DNA from: Leisingera aquaemixtae | Lineage (GTDB): Bacteria; Pseudomonadota; Alphaproteobacteria; Rhodobacterales; Rhodobacteraceae | Direction: 5' to 3' | DNA length: 64,000 bases | Assembly (NCBI RefSeq): GCF_019801145.1 | Contig: NZ_JAHVJQ010000010.1 | Span: 1 to 64,000, forward strand | Notes under the pieces: model-generated | Told to the model about the DNA's origin: nothing | The model's database searches: none | Seen by the model: the letters and a program-made list of their open reading frames with translations, nothing else | Shown: positions 1 to 8,287 of the stretch, piece after piece | How positions within the stretch are numbered: the first letter of the stretch is position 1 | Layout: each line of letters begins with the position of its first letter | Translations under genes and position numbers: made by a program

Positions 1-142
1 GGTGTTCGGCCCGTCGCTGGACGAGGATCAGTATGTTGCCATGGCGCTGCCAAGCGGCCAGCCGATGATGGTCCCGCGGGCCCTGGGCAATCTGATCGTC
101 TATCTGCAATCGGTGCAAACCCAGGGGGCGGGCACGGAATGA
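1..142 (+). CDS. C-terminal fragment of an unidentified protein, possibly a c-type cytochrome
   Basis: The reading frame is open from the left edge (codons from base 2) to a TGA at 140-142, giving 46 C-terminal residues. The ending has a methionine-rich stretch followed by an amphipathic helix, GNLIVYLQSV, which resembles the C-terminal helix of class I c-type cytochromes, where a methionine is an axial haem ligand and a final helix reads like LIAYLxSL. No CxxCH haem motif lies inside the window, so this is only a suggestion. A 6-bp-stem hairpin follows 44 bases downstream and could end this transcript. Confidence 0.4.
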   Translation, partial: VFGPSLDEDQYVAMALPSGQPMMVPRALGNLIVYLQSVQTQGAGTE

Positions 143-185
143 TCACCGTGCGTTTGCTGCATCTGGCAATCCGAATTCCATTCCC

Positions 186-203
186 GCGGAGGAATGACTC
201 CGC
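186..203 (+). terminator. Hairpin downstream of the partial gene
   Basis: The inverted repeat GCGGAG-gaatga-CTCCGC has a 6-bp perfect stem and a 6-nt loop, followed by only two T residues. It lies between the stop codon at 142 and the Usp gene at 243. It could be a weak terminator or transcript-end stabiliser; the short T run keeps confidence low. Confidence 0.35.
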
Positions 204-242
204 TTCGACGGATCAGCCGTTTACCGTTCATAGGAGGTGAAA

Positions 243-689
243 ATGTTTCAAAGAATTGTTGTTGGGCTGGATGGCTCTGAAGCGTCGGAAAACGCACTGC
301 GAGTGGCATGTGATCTGGCTCAGAAATATAGGTCAGACGTTCACCTCGTGCACACGCCGCAACCTCAAACGGTTGCATTCGCACTGGGGGCAGTTGCGGG
401 CTATCATGCGGCCACAACAATGCCATCCGCGGAGGACGTGCGGACCGCCGGAGAAAAGATCCTCAATGCGGGGCGCTCTGTTGCAGAATCCTGCAATCAA
501 GCCATTGCTGAAACACATCTGGAAACCGGTGATCCCGCTGATAGTATCATCAGTTGCGCAAAGGCCTGCGGAGCTGATCTGATCGTCACCGGCCGCCGCG
601 GATTGGGCTCGCTTGGAGCCCTCGTGCAGGGAAGCACAACCCAGCGTGTCAATCATAAGGCCGAGTGCGCCTGTCTTTCGGTGATTTAG
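243..689 (+). CDS. Universal stress protein, UspA family (single domain)
   Basis: This 148-residue protein has the usual length of a single Usp domain. The N-terminus (FQRIVVGLDGSEASENAL) is the typical first beta strand and nucleotide loop. Near the C-terminus GRRGLGSLGALVQGS fits the ATP-binding signature G-x2-G-x9-G(S/T), so it is probably an ATP-binding Usp, cytoplasmic and of unknown client. The start was placed at ATG 243 because AGGAGG at 232-237 is correctly spaced for it, whereas an in-frame GTG at 237 would overlap that ribosome-binding site. It stands alone, between a small terminator-like hairpin and a convergent small gene. Usp genes in this family of organisms are often induced in stationary phase or at low oxygen; no FNR box was seen directly upstream here. 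Confidence 0.9.
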   Translation: MFQRIVVGLDGSEASENALRVACDLAQKYRSDVHLVHTPQPQTVAFALGAVAGYHAATTMPSAEDVRTAGEKILNAGRSVAESCNQAIAETHLETGDPADSIISCAKACGADLIVTGRRGLGSLGALVQGSTTQRVNHKAECACLSVI

Positions 690-783
690 AGTTTTCCGGC
701 TGAATGCCAGGGACTTAACATGCAAAGCCGCCCTCCGCTTCCTTGCATGGTCACTGCTCCTTTTTTTGCGGATCGCGTGTCCT

Positions 784-1023
784 TTATGCTTCCTTGATTG
801 CCGCCTCAACAATACTCCGCGCATCTGCTCGCAATACCGGGTCATCACTCGTCAAAAGGTCAAGTTCTCGGCGTACAACAGCAAGTGCGGCCCGCAATTT
901 CTCGATCTCATCGGCGGCTTCGCCTGTAAGATGAGGATCGTCCAGCGGCGAGCCGCCAGCCACGTTGGTAAGAAGCGAGCGGTTTCTTAGTAATTCGACA
1001 ATATCAGGTTTCGGTTCAGTCAT
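784..1023 (-). CDS. Small conserved-looking hypothetical protein
   Basis: The 79-residue product starts MTEPKPDIVELLRNR and holds an amphipathic, Glu/Lys-rich helix around GEAADEIEKLRAALAVVRRE, which looks like a short coiled coil. Similar GEAADEIExLR helices occur in many small hypothetical and phage-encoded proteins, and no function can be assigned. The ATG at 1023 was chosen because TAAGGAG lies 8 bases before it; an in-frame GTG at 1032 overlaps that site. The gene converges on the Usp gene, with about 94 bases between the stop codons. Confidence 0.55.
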   Translation of the reverse strand: MTEPKPDIVELLRNRSLLTNVAGGSPLDDPHLTGEAADEIEKLRAALAVVRRELDLLTSDDPVLRADARSIVEAAIKEA

Positions 1024-1032
1024 CCTTCTCAC

Positions 1033-1945
1033 TCCTTACATGGGCCGTCACAAGAACGTTGGCAGAGCAAGATTACGCAAATGGGGCGGCTACTCCAGCC
1101 TCAGGCATCAAGTTATGATTTTCCTCAAGCTGTGCATTTTGCGCCCGCAAAGTGGGCGCCTCCGCCTCAGGCCGGCAGACAATTGGAGCATTGTGCTCGA
1201 GATCCCATATCAGTGCCCGTGGGCGTCTGATCAATGAAACCATCCCGTTCGAAGCGTTGAAGCACTGAACTCCAACTCAACAGAACTCCGGTGCCTGTTC
1301 CAGATTTTGGCCAATCAGCCGCATCGCGCCGCTATAATGGACAGAAAAACCAGCTGCTCGATACTTCCGAGATCCCAGATTTTCCGGGGTGGGAAAGAGC
1401 GGCCTGCAGGCATGAGGTAGCCCCCCTCGGCAGGTCGCTCGCTGATGCCATTAGCCAGTTCCCATATTTGGATGCCACGTCGTTAGTCGCAGCCATCGTT
1501 CCAACCGCCTTGAACCGCATTGCTTTTGCCGGAGGCTGATTTCAGTTTGCTAAGCGGCAATGTCCTCGAGTTCCAGAGCGGCGTAAAAAACGGCCTTTGC
1601 TTCTGCCGGCGGAATGTTCCCGATAGGCTCAAGCAGACGGCGGTTGTTGAACATGATGTAATCGTGGTGCGTGTCGCTCTAGCCGGCATATTCTGATGAC
1701 GAGGTGGTTGCCCAGATAGGACGGAAGAACGGGCTCTCGATGAGCGCCGGACCCAGGCATCGAACGGAGAACGACCAAGGGGCGCGTGTTCGATCGCACC
1801 GTCCAGGAAAAGCCGACAACAAACACAGCCCTCTGCCGTTAATGCAACGGACCCCGCCGAAGAAAGGACGGCATGATCCCGATCAATCCGCATCCCCGCC
1901 TGGCGTGTCACACTGTTGCGGCAATAGTTCAGGGAAAGCTGCGCC
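1033..1945. other. Gene-poor, rearranged stretch with an IS remnant
   Basis: About 900 bases hold no intact gene that can be supported. The base composition is visibly less G+C-rich than the rest of the window and short open frames are broken by stops on both strands. The only recognisable content is the C-terminal end of an IS3-family transposase on the minus strand, listed separately. No intact terminal inverted repeats or target duplication were found, so the remainder may be decayed insertion-sequence DNA. Confidence 0.5.
1550..1693 (-). pseudogene. Remnant of an IS3-family transposase (orfB, C-terminal end)
   Basis: Read on the minus strand, this segment encodes a C-terminal tail that includes FNNRRLLEPIGNIPPAEAKA and then a stop at 1550-1552. 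This is the conserved end of the DDE integrase-core transposase (OrfB) of IS3-family elements, where FNxRRLxxxxGxxPPxE follows the catalytic glutamate region. Upstream in the same frame a TAG at 1679-1681 interrupts the sequence after the residues EYAG, and beyond that similarity is lost. Only about 45 codons remain of a protein that is normally near 280 residues, so this is a dead fragment. It marks past transposition at the edge of the stress-gene block. Confidence 0.75.
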
Positions 1946-2878
1946 ATGAAGTACAGGGACTATTACAAGATTCTCGGCATTGCTCCGACAGCAGAGGCGG
2001 AAGAGATCAAGCGGGCCTATCGCAAGCTTGCGCGTAAGTACCACCCGGATATCAATGCCACGGCAGAGGCCGAGGCGAAATTCAAGGATGTGAACGAAGC
2101 TTATGAGGTGCTGAAAGACCCGGAACGCCGCGCGGCCTATGACCAGCTGGGCAAACCGGAGGCCGGCGCGCAGGACGGATTCCGGCCGCCTCCGGGATGG
2201 GAAGGCGGTTTTGAGTTCACCGGCGGCAGCCCCGAAGACGCAGAGGTGTTCAGCGATTTCTTTGAAACCTTGTTCCGGCGCCAAGGGCAGCCCTTTGGCG
2301 CGGCAGCGGGCGCCCGGAGCGCCGACCAGCACGCGCGCCTTCAGCTCGACATCGCGGACGCCTACAGCGGTGCCGCCCGTGTCCTGACCCTTAGGATGCC
2401 GCAGGTCGGGACGGATGGCTCCATCCAGCTGCAGGAGCGCAGCATCATGGTGCAGGTTCCCAAGGGGATCACTGAGGGGCAGCACATCCGGCTGGCTGGA
2501 CAGGGGATGGCGCCGCCCGGTGGCGGCCTGCCGGGGGATCTGTTCCTGGAAGTCAGCTTTGCCCCCCACCCTGTCTACCGGGCGGTTGGCCGGGATCTGT
2601 ATCTCGACCTGCCGGTCGCGCCCTGGGAAGCGGCACTGGGCGGCAAGGTGATGATGCCGACGCCGGATGGCAAGGTCGCGCTGACCATCCCGGCCAATGC
2701 CCGCAGCGGCCAGAAGCTGCGCCTGAAGGGAAAGGGGCTGCCGGGAACCCCTGCCGGAGACATCTTCGCAACGCTCAGGATCGTGAACCCCAAGGTGACG
2801 ACAGAGGAGGCGCGCCGGGTCTTTGAGCGGATGGCCCGGGAGGTGCCATTCAACCCGCGCGCCGGTATCGGAGGATAG
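1946..2878 (+). CDS. cbpA: CbpA-type J-domain co-chaperone
   Basis: The 310-residue protein begins with a J domain (residues 1-70) carrying the invariant HPD tripeptide at 33-35, which stimulates the ATPase of DnaK. The glycine-containing linker is followed directly by the two beta-sandwich substrate-binding domains of DnaJ (roughly 115-300). The cysteine-rich zinc-finger domain of DnaJ itself is missing, which is the hallmark of the curved-DNA-binding protein CbpA. The start ATG at 1946 is preceded by AGGGAAA at a suitable distance. The next gene, four bases after the stop, encodes the small modulator CbpM, the expected partner. In E. coli CbpA works in stationary phase and at low pH; here it sits among Usp, Lon and phasin genes, fitting a stress role. 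Confidence 0.93.
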   Translation: MKYRDYYKILGIAPTAEAEEIKRAYRKLARKYHPDINATAEAEAKFKDVNEAYEVLKDPERRAAYDQLGKPEAGAQDGFRPPPGWEGGFEFTGGSPEDAEVFSDFFETLFRRQGQPFGAAAGARSADQHARLQLDIADAYSGAARVLTLRMPQVGTDGSIQLQERSIMVQVPKGITEGQHIRLAGQGMAPPGGGLPGDLFLEVSFAPHPVYRAVGRDLYLDLPVAPWEAALGGKVMMPTPDGKVALTIPANARSGQKLRLKGKGLPGTPAGDIFATLRIVNPKVTTEEARRVFERMAREVPFNPRAGIGG

Positions 2879-2882
2879 ACGC

Positions 2883-3182
2883 ATGAAACCTGCAAGGGCC
2901 AAGAGCACCGTCATCGTCAGCCTGACCCTGGAGGAGCTGTGCCGGTTCTGCCACGCTGACAGGAACTGGGTTATCGAACTGGTGGAGCACGGGGTTCTGG
3001 AGCCCGAAGGAGCCTCAATCCAGAACTGGCGGTTCCATAGCATCAGCATTGCCCGCGCCAAGAAGGCGCGGCGCCTGAACCGGGATCTGGGGGTCAATGC
3101 CGCCGGGATTGCGCTGGTACTGGACCTGCTGGCGGAACGGGACGAGATGCTGCGGCGGCTGGCGTCGTTCGAAGACGTCTAG
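2883..3182 (+). CDS. cbpM: CbpM-like chaperone modulator
   Basis: The 99-residue product has the size and layout of CbpM, a MerR-fold relative that binds the J domain of CbpA and blocks both its co-chaperone and DNA-binding activity. The N-terminal part (VSLTLEELCRFCHADRNWV) is the helical recognition segment, followed by a two-stranded wing (LEPEG...WRF) and a long C-terminal helix ending in LLAERDEMLRRLASFE. The start ATG at 2883 lies just after the cbpA stop, so the two are probably translated from one message. Assignment rests on family pattern and on its position next to cbpA. Confidence 0.85.
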   Translation: MKPARAKSTVIVSLTLEELCRFCHADRNWVIELVEHGVLEPEGASIQNWRFHSISIARAKKARRLNRDLGVNAAGIALVLDLLAERDEMLRRLASFEDV

Positions 3183-3185
3183 CGG

Positions 3186-3908
3186 ATGTGCTGGAGCGCA
3201 GAAGCCTCTGCCGGGATGGCAGTTGCGGGAATGGCCGCAGCGGTGGTCTGCCGGCGCCAGGGCCAGCCCTTGGCCGTCTGGGGAGTGCTTGGCTATTTCA
3301 CGGCCATGGAGGTCCTGCAGCTGGCCGGATACCTGACCGCCGATGACTGCAGTGCAGCGGCGAACAAGGGGGTCACGCTGTTGTCTTATCTGCACATCGC
3401 CTTTCAGCCCGTCCTGATCAACGCCTTTGCGCTGGAGCTGGTGCCGGCCGCCGTTCGGGCGCGCTGCAGGCGGTGGGTGCTGGGCCTCAGCTTCGGGGCG
3501 GCGGGGGTCATGCTGCTGCAGCTTCTGCCGGTGCCTGCACTGGGCAGCTGTGCGGCTGGGGCGCCGCTGTGCGCCGAGGTTCTGTGCACCGTATCGGGGA
3601 CTTGGCATATCGCCTGGAATGTGCCCTACAACGGCCTGCTGGTGCCGCTGGACACTGCACTGGGGCTGCAGTCCGGCTTTCCGGCCTATATGGCGGCGGT
3701 GTTCCTGCTGCCGCTGGCCTATGGGGCGTGGCGGTTTGTGATGATGCACCTTTTTACCGGTCCAGTGCTGGCCTGGACGCTGACCAGCAACCCGAACGAG
3801 ATGCCCGCTGTCTGGTGCCTGTTTTCAATCGTAATCCTGTGTATCGGCCTCAGCCCCTGGATGCGCGAAGCCTTCACCGCCAGGAGCTGGTGGGGGCTGC
3901 GGGTGTAG
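3186..3908 (+). CDS. Integral membrane protein, DUF5765-like
   Basis: This 240-residue protein has about seven hydrophobic segments and begins MCWSAEASAGMAVAGMA, matching the start of the uncharacterised DUF5765 family as I remember it. The conserved middle (VTLLSYLHIAFQPVLINAF) has the pattern of helices with buried polar residues. A pair of cysteines at GSCAAGAPLCAEVLC may face one side of the membrane. It follows cbpM by three bases and could be co-transcribed with it, although no clear ribosome-binding site is seen. The function of the family is unknown. Neighbours suggest a role in stress or low-oxygen physiology, but that is inference. Confidence 0.75.
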   Translation: MCWSAEASAGMAVAGMAAAVVCRRQGQPLAVWGVLGYFTAMEVLQLAGYLTADDCSAAANKGVTLLSYLHIAFQPVLINAFALELVPAAVRARCRRWVLGLSFGAAGVMLLQLLPVPALGSCAAGAPLCAEVLCTVSGTWHIAWNVPYNGLLVPLDTALGLQSGFPAYMAAVFLLPLAYGAWRFVMMHLFTGPVLAWTLTSNPNEMPAVWCLFSIVILCIGLSPWMREAFTARSWWGLRV

Positions 3909-3928
3909 CGGCGGCGGCGGCCCCCTGG

Positions 3929-3942
3929 GTGATCAGGATCAA
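3929..3942 (+). promoter_or_regulatory. FNR/Dnr-like box upstream of adh
   Basis: GTGATCAGGATCAA matches nine of the ten defined positions of the FNR/Dnr consensus TTGAT-N4-ATCAA; only the first base differs. Its centre is about 54 bases before the ATG at 3990. At the classical activating position near -41.5 it would give a transcript start near 3977. This also argues for the 3990 start of adh, because an alternative ATG at 3966 would lie upstream of that start. Confidence 0.6.
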
Positions 3943-3989
3943 CCCGGGGGGCGCGGGTTTGGGGTATGCTGAACCACGGGAGTCGCAAG

Positions 3990-4973
3990 ATGCGTGCCAT
4001 GGTGTTCCGCAAAGCAGGTGAGCCGCTCCGGCTGGAGCACATTGCCCGGCCGGACCCGGGGCCTTGGGACGTGCTGATCCGGGTCGAGGCCTGCGGCGTG
4101 TGCCGCACCGATCTCCATATCGCTGATGGCGACCTGACCGAGGCGGCGGTGCCGCTGATCCCGGGGCATGAGGTTGTCGGCCGCATCGTCGCGGCGGGCA
4201 GCAAGGTGGAGGGGCTGGAGACCGGCCAGCGGGTGGGCGTGCCCTGGCTGGGCGCCACCTGCCGCCGCTGCCGCTATTGCTGGAAGGCGCAGGAGAACCT
4301 CTGCGATGCGCCGGTGTTCACCGGCTATACCCGCAACGGCGGCTTTGCCGAATTCTGCCTGGCCGACGGGCGCTATGTGTTCCGGCTCGACGGGGATGCC
4401 GGCCCGGTGCAGCTGGCGCCGCTGCTGTGCGCCGGGCTGATCGGCTACCGCAGCTACCGGATGGCGGGCGAGGCTGCCAGTCTCGGCCTTTACGGCTTTG
4501 GGGCGGCGGCGCATATCCTGACCCAGCTGGCGGTCTGGCAGGGCCGCAAGGTGTTTGCGCTGACCCGGCCCGGAGACACCGCGGCGCAGGAGTTTGCCCG
4601 CAGCCTGGGCGCGGTTTGGGCGGGCGGCTCTGATGAGAGGCCGCTGGAGGCGCTGGACGCGGCCATTCTCTTTGCGCCGGTGGGCGGCCTGGTGCCTGTG
4701 GCCCTGAAGGCGGTGCGCAAGGGCGGCAGGGTGGTTTGCGGCGGCATTCACATGAGTGACATTCCGGGCTTTCCCTATGCCGACCTGTGGGGCGAGCGGC
4801 ATATCCTGTCGGTGGCCAATCTGACCCGGCAGGACGGCGAAGAGTTCCTGCCGCTGGCGGCTGAGGCCGGTATTGCCACCCAGGGCCGCAGATACGCGCT
4901 GGAAGAGGCCAATCAGGCGCTTGCGGACATGCGGCAGGGCCGTTTGCAGGGCGCCGCGGTGCTGGTTCCCTGA
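3990..4973 (+). CDS. Zinc-dependent alcohol dehydrogenase, MDR superfamily
   Basis: The 327-residue product is a medium-chain dehydrogenase. The catalytic zinc site is visible as ACGVCRTDLH followed by the GHE motif (PGHEVVGRIVAAG). The structural zinc loop is C-x2-C-x2-C-x7-C in ATCRRCRYCWKAQENLC. The nucleotide-binding fold follows near GLYGFGAAAHI, although the classic GxGxxG is altered to GFGAAA. It is shorter than the usual 340-350 residues, like the AdhA subfamily. It would oxidise alcohols or reduce aldehydes with NAD(P)(H); the substrate is unknown. Start 3990 was preferred over ATG 3966 because GGGAG sits seven bases before it and an FNR-like box lies upstream. lon follows after 15 bases and is likely in the same operon. 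Confidence 0.88.
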   Translation: MRAMVFRKAGEPLRLEHIARPDPGPWDVLIRVEACGVCRTDLHIADGDLTEAAVPLIPGHEVVGRIVAAGSKVEGLETGQRVGVPWLGATCRRCRYCWKAQENLCDAPVFTGYTRNGGFAEFCLADGRYVFRLDGDAGPVQLAPLLCAGLIGYRSYRMAGEAASLGLYGFGAAAHILTQLAVWQGRKVFALTRPGDTAAQEFARSLGAVWAGGSDERPLEALDAAILFAPVGGLVPVALKAVRKGGRVVCGGIHMSDIPGFPYADLWGERHILSVANLTRQDGEEFLPLAAEAGIATQGRRYALEEANQALADMRQGRLQGAAVLVP

Positions 4974-4988
4974 TATTGAGAGGGTAAA

Positions 4989-7424
4989 ATGGTTGAAAAA
5001 CAAAAGCTTAACGAGTTGGAACCGGCGCAGCTGCGGCCTGTGCTGCCATCTGAGGGGCTGAATTTCGCGTTGACGGACGAGTTGGACGGCGATCCCGGCT
5101 GGCTGGGGCAGGACCGGGCGGTGGATGCGATCCGGATGGGGGCGCTGGCAGGACATGAGGATTTCAATGTCTTTGTCCTGGGCCAGCCCGGCAGCGGCCG
5201 CCATGCGCTGGCCCAGTCGATCCTGGCCGAGGTCGCGCAGGACCGGCCGGTGGCCTGCGACTGGGTTTATGTCAACAACTTCGAGGTGCCGCACAAGCCG
5301 GTGGCGATCCGGCTGCCTGCCGGGTCCGCCTGCCGTCTGCGCAAGATGATGGAAACGCTGGTGGACGACCTAGCCAGCCAGATCCCGGCGCTGTTTGAAT
5401 CGGAGGATTACCAGACTCGGCGCCGCACCATCGAGGAGGATTTCTCGGCCGCGCATGAAAGCGAGATGGCCGAGGTGTTTGAGGACGCCCGCACGGCGGG
5501 GGTTGCCATCATGCGCACGCCGGTCGGCTTCAGTTTTGCGGGATTGCGCGACGGCAAGGTGCTGACCCAGGAGCAGTTCGACGCGCTTGGCGAAGAGGAG
5601 CGGGCGGCGCTGGAGGCGGCGATCGAGCGTATTCAGCAGCGGATGTCGGAGGCGCTGCAGGCGGTGCCGAAGCGCGAGAAAGAGCACCGGCGGCAGGTGG
5701 AGCAGCTGAATTACCAGCTGGCCTCGCGCGGGGTCGATGAGGCGATCCGCGAAGTGCAGGAGGGGTTTGCCGGGGAGGCGGCGGTGGCGCGCTACCTGGA
5801 GGCGGTGCGCCGCGATCTGATCGAGAATGCCGAGCTGTTCCTGATCGGGGAAGGCGAGGAGGAGGCCGGGCCGTTTCCGGTCGCCACCAGCAAGCGGTTC
5901 GAGCTGCCCCAGTTCCAGCGCTACCGGGTCAACGTGATGGTTGCCAACGGCAGCAGCGGCGCGGGGGCGCCGGTGGTCAAGGAAGAGCTGCCGACGCTGG
6001 CCAATCTGATCGGGCGGATCGAATACGCCGCTGAAATGGGGGCGCTGGTCACCAATTTCACGATGATCCGGCCGGGCGCCCTGCACCGTGCCAACGGCGG
6101 CTATCTGGTGCTGGATGCGCGCCAGGTGCTGAGCGAGCCGCTGGCCTGGGATGCACTGAAGCGCTGCCTGCGGACCGGGGAGATCCCGATCTATTCGCCC
6201 GGCGAGCGGCTGAGCCTGGTGTCCACGGTGTCGCTGGAGCCGGACCCGGTGCCCTTGAGCGTGCGGGTGGTGCTGATCGGCGAGCGGATGCATTACTACC
6301 TGTTGTCGGCGCTGGACCCGGATTTCCTGCAGCTGTTCAAGCTGGAGGCGGATTTCGACGATGACCTGCGGCTGCAGGAGGGGGCGTCGGCGGACGGCTA
6401 TGCGCAGATGATCGCCGGGCTGGCGCGGCGTGCGGGCGCCCGGGCGCTGGACCGGGCGGCGGTGGAGCGGATGCTGCTGGAGAGCCTGCGGATGGCCGGC
6501 GATGCGGAGCGGCTGACCTTGAACTTCAGCCGCCTGTCGGACCTGCTGCGGGAGGCGGATTTCCGGGCCGGGCGCGCGGGCGCGGCCCATATAGGCGCCG
6601 CCCATATCGAGACCGCGGCGGCGGAGAAGGAGCGCCGGGCGGGGCGGGTGCGGGAGCTGGGCCTGGAGACGATCCGGCAGGGGACGGTGCTGATCGACAC
6701 CGAGGGCGCGCGCATTGGCCAGATCAACGCCCTGACGGTGCTGCAGATCGGCGATTACAGTTTCGGCAGGCCTTCGCGGCTGACGGCGCGCACCCGGCCG
6801 GGTTCCGGCAAGCTGGTGGACATCGAACGCGAAACTGAACTGGGCGGGCCGGTCCATTCCAAGGGGATGCTGATCCTGCAGGGCTACCTGGCGGCCGCCT
6901 ATGCCACCAGCGCGCCGCTGTCTTTGTGGGCCAGCCTGGTGTTCGAGCAGAGCTATGGCGGGGTGGAGGGCGACAGCGCCTCGGCGGCGGAGCTGATCGC
7001 GCTGCTGTCGTCGCTGGCGGAGGTGCCGTTGGACCAGTCCTTTGCGATCACCGGATCGGTCAACCAGTTCGGCGATATCCAGGCGATCGGCGGGGTTAAC
7101 CAGAAGATCGAGGGCTTCTTTGACGTCTGCGCCGGCCGCGGCCTGACCGGGCGCCAGGGGGTGCTGATCCCGGCCGCCAACCTGCGCCACCTGAACCTGC
7201 GCCAGCGGGTGGTGGACGCGGTGGCGGCGGGGCGGTTCCATGTCTGCCCGATGCGCACGGTCAGCGATGGCATCGAAGTGCTGACGGGGCTGGAGGCCGG
7301 GGTACGCGGCAGCAGCGGGCTGTTCCCGGAGGGCAGCCTGAACCGGCTGGTGGAGGACCGGCTGCAGGGCTTTGCCGACATCCGCCGGTCCTTTGGCAAA
7401 GAGGGAGGCGGCCATGCAGCGTGA
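4989..7424 (+). CDS. Lon-like ATP-dependent protease (YcbZ/AAA_32 type)
   Basis: The 811-residue protein has an N-terminal AAA+ region and a C-terminal Lon-type peptidase. The Walker A loop at 65-72 reads GQPGSGRH, with arginine in place of the usual lysine, which may weaken ATP use. A conserved HRANGGYLVLD segment corresponds to the Walker B region of this branch. The peptidase dyad is visible as Ser663 in GVEGDSASA and Lys706 in GVNQKIEGFF, 43 residues apart as in E. coli Lon. It lacks the long N-terminal substrate-binding domain of classical Lon, as expected for the YcbZ branch. It follows adh by 15 bases and overlaps the next gene by 11. Similar Lon-like genes are found in FNR-linked stress clusters of Rhodobacterales (from memory). 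Confidence 0.88.
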   Translation: MVEKQKLNELEPAQLRPVLPSEGLNFALTDELDGDPGWLGQDRAVDAIRMGALAGHEDFNVFVLGQPGSGRHALAQSILAEVAQDRPVACDWVYVNNFEVPHKPVAIRLPAGSACRLRKMMETLVDDLASQIPALFESEDYQTRRRTIEEDFSAAHESEMAEVFEDARTAGVAIMRTPVGFSFAGLRDGKVLTQEQFDALGEEERAALEAAIERIQQRMSEALQAVPKREKEHRRQVEQLNYQLASRGVDEAIREVQEGFAGEAAVARYLEAVRRDLIENAELFLIGEGEEEAGPFPVATSKRFELPQFQRYRVNVMVANGSSGAGAPVVKEELPTLANLIGRIEYAAEMGALVTNFTMIRPGALHRANGGYLVLDARQVLSEPLAWDALKRCLRTGEIPIYSPGERLSLVSTVSLEPDPVPLSVRVVLIGERMHYYLLSALDPDFLQLFKLEADFDDDLRLQEGASADGYAQMIAGLARRAGARALDRAAVERMLLESLRMAGDAERLTLNFSRLSDLLREADFRAGRAGAAHIGAAHIETAAAEKERRAGRVRELGLETIRQGTVLIDTEGARIGQINALTVLQIGDYSFGRPSRLTARTRPGSGKLVDIERETELGGPVHSKGMLILQGYLAAAYATSAPLSLWASLVFEQSYGGVEGDSASAAELIALLSSLAEVPLDQSFAITGSVNQFGDIQAIGGVNQKIEGFFDVCAGRGLTGRQGVLIPAANLRHLNLRQRVVDAVAAGRFHVCPMRTVSDGIEVLTGLEAGVRGSSGLFPEGSLNRLVEDRLQGFADIRRSFGKEGGGHAA

Positions 7425-8142
7425 GACGGGCAGGGCAGGGGGCGCGGGGCGCGCCCGGGTGATCCTGGGCGCCAGCTGCTATCCGGATGCGGAGGCGGCG
7501 CTGGTGCTGGCGATGGAGCTGGCGCGGCAGCTGGGAGCGGAGCTGCAGGCGGTGTTTGTCCGCGAAACCGCGGTCCTGGCGGCGGGCTATGCCCATTCAA
7601 GGGTGGTGTCCTATTCGGGGCAGCGGGAGACCGGGCTGACCGGGGCGGCCCTGGCCAAGGCCTTCCAGGCGGATGCGCGGCGGTTCAAGGGGCTGCTGTC
7701 GGCGCGGGCGGCGGCGGCGGCGCTGCAAAGCTCTTTCCGGGAGGCGGAGGGCCATGTGCAGGAAGAGCTGCGCCGGGTCTCGCAGGCCGGCGACATCCTG
7801 GTCCTCGGGTTCAAGCCGATCCTGCGGTCGGCGGGCTGCATTGCGGTGATCCTGGCGGAAGGCCAGGGGGTGCCGGACTATGCGCTGCGGCTGGCGCGCA
7901 AGACCGGTAAGCCGCTGGTGGCGCTGGTGGCCTGCGCCGCGGGGGCGGAGCCGCCGCCTGCGGGGCAGTGGGAGGGCGGTGTGGAGACCCGGTTCTGCGC
8001 CCTGCCGGAGGCGCTGCTGCGGCAGCTGGAGCAGATGAACCCGGCCGCGGTGATCGTTGCGGCGCCGCTTGCGGATCTGCCGCCCGCGGCCCGCCTCCAG
8101 GACGCCGCGCGCTGCCCGCTGATCCTCCAGACCGGCGGCTGA
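7414..8142 (+). CDS. Usp-like protein of uncertain function
   Basis: The 242-residue product starts MQRETGRAGGAGRARVILGA. Residues from about 14 to 50 (RVILGASCYPDAEAALVLAM) resemble the first strand-loop-helix of a universal stress protein, but the C-terminal G-x2-G-x9-G(S/T) ATP motif is absent. Alternating strands and alanine-rich helices continue to the end (LLRQLEQMNPAAVIVAAPL, with a final PLILQTGG strand like that ending Usp domains), so it may be a diverged tandem Usp that no longer binds ATP. The start ATG at 7414 has GGGAGG just upstream and overlaps the end of lon, implying coupled translation and a functional link to the protease. Other functions cannot be excluded. Confidence 0.7.
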   Translation: MQRETGRAGGAGRARVILGASCYPDAEAALVLAMELARQLGAELQAVFVRETAVLAAGYAHSRVVSYSGQRETGLTGAALAKAFQADARRFKGLLSARAAAAALQSSFREAEGHVQEELRRVSQAGDILVLGFKPILRSAGCIAVILAEGQGVPDYALRLARKTGKPLVALVACAAGAEPPPAGQWEGGVETRFCALPEALLRQLEQMNPAAVIVAAPLADLPPAARLQDAARCPLILQTGG

Positions 8143-8207
8143 AGCCGCGGCGCCTTCAGCGGAGATCCGCCGGGCGCGGGGCCTGCTGCGGAAATCAAGT
8201 CCCGGGT

Positions 8208-8221
8208 TTGATTTTCATTAA
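8208..8221 (+). promoter_or_regulatory. FNR/Dnr-like box upstream of the phasin gene
   Basis: TTGATTTTCATTAA matches TTGAT-N4-ATCAA at nine of ten defined positions. Its centre lies about 73 bases before the phasin start codon, leaving room for a -10 element and a leader of about 30 bases if it acts from -41.5. It is the strongest of the three boxes in this block because the complete left half-site is present. Confidence 0.6.
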
Positions 8222-8287
8222 GGCGGACGGGCCGCGGGGATGGCAGACTCGCGCAGAGAGGAAACCCGCTGCAAGGAGGTGCAAGAG

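Noticed and set aside
1291-1539. An 82-codon plus-strand open frame in the gene-poor stretch
   Set aside because: No ribosome-binding site, no recognisable domain and it runs into decayed IS sequence.
3966-3989. Earlier ATG for the alcohol dehydrogenase
   Set aside because: No ribosome-binding site, and it would precede the transcript start expected from the FNR-like box.
5370-7415. A 681-codon open frame antisense to lon
   Set aside because: No domain, shadow-type composition, and the Lon motifs on the other strand are unambiguous.
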